Below are positions 1 through 5,211 of a DNA stretch of 6,304 nucleotides, one piece after another. Location: the NCBI GenBank assembly GCA_003477345.1, contig DMTG01000137.1, positions 1 to 6,304 on the forward strand, given 5' to 3'. How positions within the stretch are numbered: the stretch's first letter is position 1; each line of letters starts with the position of its first letter. The stretch is from Succinivibrionaceae bacterium. GTDB lineage: Bacteria; Pseudomonadota; Gammaproteobacteria; Enterobacterales; Succinivibrionaceae. A program made the translations under genes and the position numbers. The notes under the pieces are model-generated. The model made no database searches. It was not told where the DNA came from and saw only the letters and a program-made list of their open reading frames with translations.

Positions 1-1205
1 AAGGCAGTATAGTCACGCCAGCCGCCCGGGCCGCTTGTAAGGTAGATGACCTTGTAGCCTTTCTTCTGATAGGCGCGGAAGGAGTTCAGAATGTATTCGC
101 GGGTTGAGTAGGCGGAGGTTGAAAGGTTCATGTCAGGAGCGCCGACAAAGAGTCTTGTCAGACTGGCGCTGGTGCCGTTGCCGCCTGAAACGAAGTTGTG
201 CAGTACGAAATCCTCGTTGAAGTGACGGCGCAGTTCACCGTAGAGATCGCGCTTTTCTGGGATGTCGTAGTTGAACATATGCCAGCCCATGCTTTCCATG
301 ACGGTAACTACAATATCAGGCTGGTTCTGCTCCAGAAATTCATTCTTGTCAGTGCGGATGCGCAGCGGCGCGAAAAGATCTTCACGGGTGCTCTCAAGGC
401 CTAAGGCTTTAAAGTCCGCAATTATCTGATCTTCACTGACCTCAGGGATTTTATCCTGCAGGTTGTACCATTTCCAGGCCCAGTGCAGAGCGGTAGGACC
501 ATTTGGTACGGCGGCATTGACGAGCTCGTCGTTGGATACCACGGCGTTTAACTGGCGCAGCGGGAAGGTGCCGAAGGAGCCGCGGCAGAGCATGCCGAAG
601 AGTGCAATGAACACAAAGCAGAAGGCGGCACGCATCGGAGTCTTTTCAGGGACTCTGATGTGCTTTTCAAGAAATGAGGCTACTTTGGCTGTAAGCCACA
701 GATAGAGCGCACAGGCGACAGCCAGCGCGGCCATGCCGGTAAAGAATGGGTAGTCCTTGACTACAGTTACGGCTACGGCAATCGGATCTTCCTTGAACGG
801 AGCAAAGAAAAAGACATCGATGATTCTGTCGTAGGTCTTGAAGTAGAAGTAGTGGATGACGGTCATGCCGGCAAGCCATACGAAGACCAGCAGGTTCATG
901 ACTACATAGAATCTGCGGTAAAGTGCGGAGAGCTTTCTTGTAAAGCAGAAAACGCCCAGTACCAGAGGCAGTATGTACGCAAGGCAGACAAATTTTACGT
1001 CGAATCTGAAGGAGACTATTAGAAAGTGTCTGAATTCATCAGAGCTAAGCTTTGCAAAGGATTCTTCGGCAAAGCTCTTAATAAAGCAGTAGCGTCCCAG
1101 GGTAAAAATAAGAACGCCAAAGATAATGCCGGTAGTTATTCTGGCTATGAGATAGCGGATGTGTTCTGCGGCAGACTCTTTGCTGTGATCAAAGATTTTT
1201 AGCAT
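1..1205 (-). CDS. LtaS-like / phosphoethanolamine-transferase-like membrane enzyme (C-terminus beyond left edge)
   Basis: Reading leftward from an ATG at 1205-1203, an open frame of 401 codons runs off the left edge with no stop. Five hydrophobic segments (about residues 20-42, 68-88, 99-122, 153-173, 192-208) precede a soluble domain. Five helices followed by an extracytoplasmic catalytic domain is the architecture of the LTA synthase / phosphoglycerol and phosphoethanolamine transferase group in the alkaline-phosphatase/sulfatase superfamily. Two expected motifs are visible: VVTVMESMG with a candidate metal ligand E304, and SGGNGTSASLTRLF with a candidate nucleophile T345. Their 41-residue spacing resembles the Glu-Thr spacing of LtaS. 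The Asp-His metal motif expected further on lies outside the window. In Gram-negatives such enzymes move phosphoglycerol or phosphoethanolamine from a phospholipid onto LPS, periplasmic glucans or other glycans; the substrate here cannot be told. A GGGA 12 bases before the ATG is the only Shine-Dalgarno candidate. The gene faces away from pseG. I am sure of the superfamily but not of the exact reaction. Confidence 0.85.
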   Translation of the reverse strand, partial: MLKIFDHSKESAAEHIRYLIARITTGIIFGVLIFTLGRYCFIKSFAEESFAKLSSDEFRHFLIVSFRFDVKFVCLAYILPLVLGVFCFTRKLSALYRRFYVVMNLLVFVWLAGMTVIHYFYFKTYDRIIDVFFFAPFKEDPIAVAVTVVKDYPFFTGMAALAVACALYLWLTAKVASFLEKHIRVPEKTPMRAAFCFVFIALFGMLCRGSFGTFPLRQLNAVVSNDELVNAAVPNGPTALHWAWKWYNLQDKIPEVSEDQIIADFKALGLESTREDLFAPLRIRTDKNEFLEQNQPDIVVTVMESMGWHMFNYDIPEKRDLYGELRRHFNEDFVLHNFVSGGNGTSASLTRLFVGAPDMNLSTSAYSTREYILNSFRAYQKKGYKVIYLTSGPGGWRDYTA

Positions 1206-1247
1206 TAGTAGTTTTTTTCCCGTTGTTAAAGAATTTTTGAATGTAGA

Positions 1248-1253
1248 ATTATA
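1248..1253 (-). promoter_or_regulatory. Probable -10 box for the LtaS-like gene
   Basis: On the minus strand this is a perfect TATAAT lying 42 bases upstream of the ATG at 1205, which would give a 5' leader of roughly 35 bases. No good -35 box sits 16-18 bases further upstream (the sequence there is close to TCAGGT), so the promoter would be weak, activator-dependent or reliant on the AT-rich surroundings. Position and perfect hexamer match are seen directly; promoter function is inferred. Confidence 0.45.
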
Positions 1254-1336
1254 AACCAAAAATAAAAGATCTGACCTGATTGTGAGTCTTTATGGTATTT
1301 TTGAAGACAATATTAAATTATCTTCTGAAAAATTAT

Positions 1337-1352
1337 CTGATTTTATCAGGAG
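1337..1352 (+). promoter_or_regulatory. Small hairpin overlapping a displaced Shine-Dalgarno sequence upstream of pseG
   Basis: CTGAT-TTT-ATCAG (1337-1349) can fold into a five-base-pair stem with a three-base loop, and its right arm overlaps an AGGAG at 1348-1352. This AGGAG is the best ribosome-binding sequence in the leader, yet it lies about 41 bases before the pseG ATG at 1394, far beyond normal spacing. The bases next to the ATG offer only a weak GAG. The AGGAG may act as a ribosome standby site, or may be chance. Confidence 0.3.
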
Positions 1353-1373
1353 TTAATTTCAGTAAGCCTTAGT

Positions 1374-1392
1374 AGCAAAGCACGAGCAAAGC
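1374..1392 (+). repeat. Direct repeat AGCAAAGC, 11-base period, abutting the pseG start
   Basis: AGCAAAGC occurs at 1374-1381 and again at 1385-1392, separated by ACG, so the period is 11 bases. The second copy ends one base before the pseG ATG and occupies the place where a Shine-Dalgarno sequence would normally be. It could be a small tandem duplication or part of a translation-control element; no function can be assigned from sequence alone. Confidence 0.4.
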
Positions 1393-1393
1393 G

Positions 1394-2392
1394 ATGAGTA
1401 TTAGAAAAATAGCAGTTGTTCTGATAGCCGATGAGCATATAGGTTCAGGCCATCTTATGCGGGTGAGAAATCTGCTGCCTTACCTGCATAACTGTGAATT
1501 CACCCTGATAACTGAAAGCCTTGGAGAGAGATTTGTGCCTCTGTGTCAGGACTATAAGGAAATTGTAAGAGTAAAGAGTGATGAGGAGACGCTAAAGGCG
1601 CTAAAAACTCTTAAGCCTTCACTAGTGCTTATTGACAATTATTCTGTAGACATCAGTCTTGAGCGCCGAGTTCATGAGCTGTGCCCTATAGCAGTCATTG
1701 ACGATCTTGCAAACAGACGCCATCAGGCCGACATTCTCTTTGATCACGGCCTACTAAGAAAGGCTCAGGACTATCAGGGCCTGGTGCCTGATAACTGCCG
1801 TCTGTGCATAGGAGCAGAGTACGCTCTGGTAAGAGAGGCCTTTGCCGCCATCCCACAGCATAAGGCAGCAGACGAGCCTCTGGTGCTGATAAATTTCGGC
1901 GGGGCTGATCCGGTGGGCGCGTGCATGCTGACAGCAGAGAGCGTTCTTAAAGCCAGGTTAAATGAAAAGTACCGTTTTCTTATTCTAAGCGGCATCTCCA
2001 ATCCTCAGCACGAGGCTTTAGAGGCGAAGTTTTCAGGCATTCATAATTTTACGGTGCAGCGCTACTGTGACGATATGCCGGGGCTGTTTTCAAAATGTGA
2101 TCTGTCCTTTGGCGCCTACGGGGGATCGTTCGGGGAGAGACTGTGCGCAGGACTGCCCTCCATCAATACCGTGATTGCTGACAATCAGGAGGGCGCACCT
2201 GAGATCTTAAAGCGCTACGAGGTAGGGCTTGATCTGCCTCTAGAGGGACTGTCCGATCCTGACAAGGTCGCAGGGGCGCTTAATACACTGGCAGCCAAAC
2301 GCGAGATCTTTGTGCGTAATGGCCGCACTCTTATTGACGGCCGCGGCTATGTTCGTGTCAGTGAGGCGCTTTTAGAGTGTCTTAAAGGCTAG
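1394..2392 (+). CDS. pseG: PseG-family UDP-2,4-diacetamido-2,4,6-trideoxy-beta-L-altropyranose hydrolase
   Basis: The product has 332 residues. PseG removes UDP from the activated 2,4-diacetamido-trideoxy-altrose, the step before the PseI condensation in pseudaminic acid (CMP-Pse) synthesis; it is a cytoplasmic GT-B-fold enzyme. Family signatures appear in order: GSGHLMR (17-23), where H20 corresponds to the catalytic His of the GxGHxxR motif; VIDDLANRRHQADILFDHG (101-119); GAEYALVREAF (140-150); NFGGADP (167-173); GAYGGSFGERLCAGLP (240-255), the nucleotide-binding loop with E248; and DNQE (263-266). The usual GSS/TWE of that loop reads GSFGE here, a divergent form. At 332 residues it is longer than the compact PseG of Campylobacter. 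The start is fixed by an in-frame TAG at 1373-1375, with no other ATG before M22, although the local ribosome binding site is weak. No pseB, C, F, H or I is visible, so it may work with a cluster elsewhere or act on a related UDP-sugar. Its stop overlaps that of the transporter gene. Confidence 0.82.
   Translation: MSIRKIAVVLIADEHIGSGHLMRVRNLLPYLHNCEFTLITESLGERFVPLCQDYKEIVRVKSDEETLKALKTLKPSLVLIDNYSVDISLERRVHELCPIAVIDDLANRRHQADILFDHGLLRKAQDYQGLVPDNCRLCIGAEYALVREAFAAIPQHKAADEPLVLINFGGADPVGACMLTAESVLKARLNEKYRFLILSGISNPQHEALEAKFSGIHNFTVQRYCDDMPGLFSKCDLSFGAYGGSFGERLCAGLPSINTVIADNQEGAPEILKRYEVGLDLPLEGLSDPDKVAGALNTLAAKREIFVRNGRTLIDGRGYVRVSEALLECLKG
2389..2392. other. Shared palindromic stop CTAG of two convergent genes
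   Basis: The four bases CTAG read TAG on the plus strand at 2390-2392 (end of pseG) and TAG on the minus strand at 2391-2389 (end of the transporter gene). The two coding regions therefore overlap by three bases, with no spacer for a terminator between them. Confidence 0.95.
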
Positions 2393-3609
2393 TGTCCTGC
2401 CTGAGTATCGGAGTCTTTGCCGTAAAGCGCCAGTCTTAGACAGAGGATGCCCAAGATACAGCCTGAGACCATGCAGACTCCCAGAGGGATCATCGAGTGA
2501 TCGCCCATAATGCCCATAAATGGCGAGGACAGCGCGCCAAAGAGAAAGTGCATGACTCCGAGAATGCCTGAAGCTGCTCCGGCGCCGCCTTTTTTAAGGC
2601 GCATGACAATGCCGAAACCTACCGTCTGAATAGTTCCCATCATGGCGCAGAAGAGCATGAGGCTTAAGAGTACCGGCCAGACGGTTTCAGGCTGGAAGAG
2701 CGCAAAGAACATGATAAGGCACGAGGCGGTCAGGGCACCTAAATAGCCAAAACTGATAATCTTCTGATCTTTTATTCTTCTTGAGAGTCTGCCTGCAAGC
2801 ATCGAGGTTATGGCGATACACACGGTGATTGAGCCGAAGGCCAGAGAATACTGCATCGGGGTGAAGCTGTAGATCACCTGGAAAATAAAAGGCGAGGCTG
2901 CCAGATAGCCAAAGAAGCCGCCCATGATGAAGGACAGCGCCAGCACTGCCAGCACGAACTTTTTATTGCCAAGCTCTCTGAACATGGATTTTATGGCGCC
3001 TAATACCTGTTTCTGCTCTTCTGTAGGAGTATGAGATTCAGGAACATCTGCAAAGGATAAAAGCAGCAGTACGACGCCGAGCACGGTCCTAAAATAGAAG
3101 ACAGTAGGCCAGGTTGAAACGGTAATAATAAACGAGCCGATAACAGGGCCTGCAATCGGGGCTATCGAGTTGATACTCATCAGAAGGGACATGAACTGCG
3201 TGAGAGCTGAGCCTTTGAACTTGTCAGCTGCAATTGAGCGCGCAAGAACCACACCGCCGGCGCCGGCAATACCCTGGAAGAAACGCCACAGGATAAAGAT
3301 TTCAATCGTGGGTGAGATGGCGCACAGATAGGAGGTGATGATGAAGATTATAAGCGAGATGAGCAGCGGTCCGCGGCGGCCGTAGGCGTCGGAAACCGGG
3401 CCTATGATGATCTGGCCTAGCGCAAGTCCTAAGAAAGAGGAGGTCATGGAGAGCTGGGCGGTAGCCGGATCGGTGGCAAAATCCGCGGTTACGGCCGGAA
3501 GCCCCGGCAGATAGATGTCGGTGCACAGAGGCCCGAAAGCGCACAGCAGTCCTAAGGTTACTATATAAACAATGTAGGCAGTTCTTGAATTGTCTGGATC
3601 TAATCGCAT
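2389..3609 (-). CDS. Bcr/CflA-family multidrug efflux MFS transporter (DHA1, drug:H+ antiporter)
   Basis: A complete 406-residue protein, the usual length for Bcr/CflA exporters, with about 12 hydrophobic segments split by a hydrophilic loop near residues 188-217. Helix 1 carries LCTDIYLPGLPAV (28-40), whose acidic residue and LPxLP pattern are typical of this subfamily. Motif A follows as GPVSDAYGRRGPLL (70-83), then WRFFQGIAGAGG with ARSIAAD (108-129), and the antiporter motif C region APIAGPVIGS (150-159). It would sit in the inner membrane and expel small molecules using the proton gradient; relatives act on bicyclomycin, sulfonamides, chloramphenicol or dipeptides, but the substrate cannot be read here. 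The ATG at 3609 has no recognisable Shine-Dalgarno; an AU-only tract precedes it. The next Met is residue 55, after the helix 1 signature, so the start is secure. It converges on pseG with a three-base stop overlap and is probably monocistronic. Confidence 0.9.
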   Translation of the reverse strand: MRLDPDNSRTAYIVYIVTLGLLCAFGPLCTDIYLPGLPAVTADFATDPATAQLSMTSSFLGLALGQIIIGPVSDAYGRRGPLLISLIIFIITSYLCAISPTIEIFILWRFFQGIAGAGGVVLARSIAADKFKGSALTQFMSLLMSINSIAPIAGPVIGSFIITVSTWPTVFYFRTVLGVVLLLLSFADVPESHTPTEEQKQVLGAIKSMFRELGNKKFVLAVLALSFIMGGFFGYLAASPFIFQVIYSFTPMQYSLAFGSITVCIAITSMLAGRLSRRIKDQKIISFGYLGALTASCLIMFFALFQPETVWPVLLSLMLFCAMMGTIQTVGFGIVMRLKKGGAGAASGILGVMHFLFGALSSPFMGIMGDHSMIPLGVCMVSGCILGILCLRLALYGKDSDTQAGH

Positions 3610-3612
3610 GAG

Positions 3613-3628
3613 TTTTTTTATAAAAAAA
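3613..3628. repeat. Perfect 16-base A/T palindrome (T7-AT-A7) just upstream of the transporter start
   Basis: Seven Ts, then AT, then seven As form an exact self-complementary 16-mer whose edge is three bases from the transporter ATG (3609). It fills the place of the ribosome binding site. If transcription begins near 3630 from the proposed promoter, the leader RNA would be little more than U7-A-U-A7. That could permit S1-dependent AU-rich initiation or polymerase slippage; both are inferences. Confidence 0.6.
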
Positions 3629-3636
3629 GTGGCTGC

Positions 3637-3666
3637 AGTATAGGTGCAGAATGCCTTTTCTCTGAA
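3637..3666 (-). promoter_or_regulatory. Candidate sigma-70 promoter for the efflux gene
   Basis: On the minus strand TTCAGA (3666-3661) is followed after 18 bases by TATACT (3642-3637). Each hexamer matches the consensus at four or five of six positions. Initiation near 3630 would give a leader of about 20 bases before the ATG at 3609. This is a moderate match supported by position. Confidence 0.4.
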
Positions 3667-3731
3667 CAGAACCTTTGTTAGAGAAGCTGATCCTAAAGTG
3701 CGACCTATTCTAGCAGAAAAATACTCGGATA

Positions 3732-3760
3732 GTGACTTTGTAAAAAAATTGTTTTATACA
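3732..3760 (+). promoter_or_regulatory. Candidate sigma-70 promoter reading toward hisC
   Basis: GTGACT (3732-3737), an exact 17-base AT-rich spacer, then TATACA (3755-3760); each hexamer matches consensus at four of six positions. The implied hisC leader is about 230 bases long. That is unusually long, so a nearer promoter that I could not identify remains possible. Confidence 0.3.
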
Positions 3761-3909
3761 GGATAGCGGCTTTAAAAATATTTGTATTTACAAAAAAAGA
3801 AAAATTATTAATCAAGCCTCTTAAAAAAATAATCCTGGCTTAAAGCTGCTCTGCTGGCACTAAAACGGTGAAATCACAGAGTGCAGTTTTGCTCTTGTCC
3901 TATCTGGTG

Positions 3910-3919
3910 CACAATTGTG
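3910..3919. promoter_or_regulatory. Palindrome CACAATTGTG, possible operator upstream of hisC
   Basis: A perfect 10-base inverted repeat lies about 80 bases before the hisC ATG, partly overlapping a GTGCAC palindrome at 3907-3912. The size and location fit a dimeric repressor site, but the flanks do not extend the symmetry and I cannot match it to a known regulator. Confidence 0.25.
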
Positions 3920-3955
3920 TGTAGATTTTATTTTTAGTACAGACACTCTAAAACA

Positions 3956-3965
3956 AAGGAGAGGG
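3956..3965 (+). promoter_or_regulatory. Strong but displaced Shine-Dalgarno-like sequence upstream of hisC
   Basis: AAGGAGAGGG is a near-ideal ribosome-binding sequence, but its end is 32 bases before the hisC ATG at 3998. The nearest frame at usable spacing is only CTG-CAG-TAA (3969-3977). The actual hisC start is preceded by a weak TGAG six bases upstream. The sequence may serve as a standby site, control a minimal leader peptide, or be fortuitous. Confidence 0.35.
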
Positions 3966-3997
3966 CAGCTGCAGTAAGAGCAGACCCTGAGTAAAAA

Positions 3998-5098
3998 ATG
4001 GTTGATTTTACAAAATTTGCAAACGGCGGTCTTACCCGCATCAAGCCTTATCAGGCCGGCAAGCCGATTGAAGAGGTGCAGAGAGAGTTAGGCTTAAAAG
4101 AGGTTATCAAGCTTGCCTCCAATGAAAATCCGTTCGGCATGAGTCCTAAGGCAGTTGAAGCTGCCAAGAAGTGCTGCGAGTCCTCGCATTTCTATCCTGA
4201 CTCCAACGGCTATTATCTCAAACAGAAAATTCACGACAAATGGGGCTATGACACTGATACCCTGACCTTAGGCGCCGGCTCCAACGAGCTTATCAATCTT
4301 TTATTCCAGGCCTTTGTCAACAGCAAGTGCAATGTGGTGCTGCCGGCCTATTCCTTTGTGGTCTACAGCATGGAGGCTACCGTCAATGCAGCCGAAGTCA
4401 GAACCGTACCCCTTAAAGACTGGAATGTCGATCTTGATGCCGTACTTGAGCGAATTGATGAAAACACCCGCGTGGTGGCCTTTGCCAATCCTTCAAACCC
4501 GATAGGTACCGCAATTCCGTCTGCCGCCATGCACGAGTTCTTAAAGAAGGTGCCGGCTACTACTCTGGTGGTTATCGATGAGGCCTACAATGAGTTCAAC
4601 AGCGGGGATGAGACCTTCGAAGACAGCGCCAAATGGCTTTCTGAGTTTGACAATCTAGTAGTCTCCAGAACCTTCTCCAAGGCCTATGGGCTTGCCGGTT
4701 TAAGAGTAGGCTATATGGTGGCCAATAAGGATATCACCTCTATAATGAACCGTCTGAGAGCGCCTTTTAACGTATCCACCGTAGCCTTAGCCGCCGCCCT
4801 GGCCGCCATCGATGACACCGAGCATCTCAAGATGGTGGTGGACAACAACAATAAAGAGCGTGAGCGCTATGCAGAGTTCTGCCAAAAGCACGCTCTGTTC
4901 ATGATTCCGTCTAAAGCCAATTTCGTGGCTATCGATTTTGGCAAGCGCGATGCCCAGCAGATAGCGAAGTCTCTCTTAGAGCAGGGCGTCATTGTAAGAC
5001 CGCTTCTAGGCTATGAGCTTAAGGATATCCTGCGTGTATCCATCGGAACTCCTGAACAGAATGATCGCTTCTTCAGGGTAACCGAGACTCTGCTCTAA
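3998..5098 (+). CDS. hisC: Histidinol-phosphate aminotransferase (PLP-dependent, class II fold type I)
   Basis: The 366-residue product has normal HisC length. It transfers an amino group between glutamate and imidazole acetol phosphate, giving histidinol phosphate in cytosolic histidine synthesis. Visible landmarks are KLASNENPFG (38-47), YPD (67-69), LGAGSNELI (91-99) in the PLP-phosphate region, NPSNPIGT (164-171), DEAYNEF (194-200) with the Asp that contacts the PLP ring nitrogen, SRTFSKAYGLAGLRVGY (223-239) with K228 as the PLP Schiff-base lysine and R236, and LRVSIGT (345-351) with R346 as the carboxylate-binding Arg. An in-frame TAA at 3992-3994 fixes the ATG. No other his gene is present, so this is a free-standing copy. 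Such HisC2-type paralogues can also act on phenylalanine or tyrosine precursors, so a role as an aromatic aminotransferase is possible. A long non-coding leader and displaced Shine-Dalgarno precede it. The family call is secure; the physiological substrate is less so. Confidence 0.92.
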   Translation: MVDFTKFANGGLTRIKPYQAGKPIEEVQRELGLKEVIKLASNENPFGMSPKAVEAAKKCCESSHFYPDSNGYYLKQKIHDKWGYDTDTLTLGAGSNELINLLFQAFVNSKCNVVLPAYSFVVYSMEATVNAAEVRTVPLKDWNVDLDAVLERIDENTRVVAFANPSNPIGTAIPSAAMHEFLKKVPATTLVVIDEAYNEFNSGDETFEDSAKWLSEFDNLVVSRTFSKAYGLAGLRVGYMVANKDITSIMNRLRAPFNVSTVALAAALAAIDDTEHLKMVVDNNNKERERYAEFCQKHALFMIPSKANFVAIDFGKRDAQQIAKSLLEQGVIVRPLLGYELKDILRVSIGTPEQNDRFFRVTETLL

Positions 5099-5134
5099 AA
5101 AACTGCAGTGCAGCCTCAATAAAGAAGCTGCACT
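5097..5134 (-). terminator. Intrinsic-terminator-like hairpin for leftward transcription
   Basis: AGTGCAGC (5107-5114) and GCTGCACT (5127-5134) form a perfect eight-base-pair stem with a 12-base loop. Read on the minus strand, the stem is followed after four bases by six Ts (5102-5097), so it would end transcripts from the gene at 5212-6165, about 80 bases past that gene's stop. Read on the plus strand there is no T-tract, so it is a poor terminator for hisC. The six-base run includes the last As of the hisC stop codon. The large loop and the gap before the Ts lower confidence. Confidence 0.55.
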
Positions 5135-5211
5135 AGTGTACTAATGTCCTAATGGCAGTCTCTGATATGCTCGGGTGTGTGCTTAACAGTCGACTCCTGT
5201 CTGAGATTTTT

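Larger units (their letters stand above)
3610..3997. other. 388-base divergent intergenic region between the efflux gene and hisC
   Basis: No convincing coding frame is present. The only plus-strand ATG before hisC (3651) stops after four codons, and the minus strand has no ATG here besides the transporter start at its edge. From about 3738 to 3830 the DNA is very rich in A and T runs. A minor inverted repeat TTTGTA-TT-TACAAA lies near 3780-3795. The region must hold the promoters of both flanking genes; the individual candidate sites are listed separately. Confidence 0.8.

Noticed and set aside
198..879. Small frames on both strands within the left end
   Set aside because: All overlap the 401-codon LtaS-like frame, whose catalytic motifs and helices are convincing; the small frames show no domain features.
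1300..1350. GATAA-containing sequences on the minus strand that resemble sigma-28 -10 elements
   Set aside because: They match only six of eight positions, the best TAAA element is at 12 rather than 11 bases, and the leader to the LtaS-like gene would be about 100 bases; the TATAAT nearer the gene is more plausible.
1356..1397. Possible leader frame from an ATT to a TGA overlapping the pseG ATG
   Set aside because: ATT is a very rare start and would be only three bases from the AGGAG, too close for initiation; the short peptide has no features.
1774..2001. 75-codon minus-strand frame inside pseG
   Set aside because: It is antisense to conserved PseG motifs and has no family features of its own.
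2582..2602. GCGCC / GGCGC inverted repeat around a T-run, resembling a terminator
   Set aside because: It lies inside the transporter coding sequence, where it encodes a normal Lys-Lys-Gly-Gly-Ala stretch, and the T-run is in the loop rather than after the stem.
3302..3544. 80-codon minus-strand frame inside the efflux gene
   Set aside because: It is an out-of-frame, His/Arg-rich reading of the transporter's N-terminal half.
4314..4505. 63-codon plus-strand frame inside hisC
   Set aside because: It is an out-of-frame reading of a well conserved aminotransferase region.
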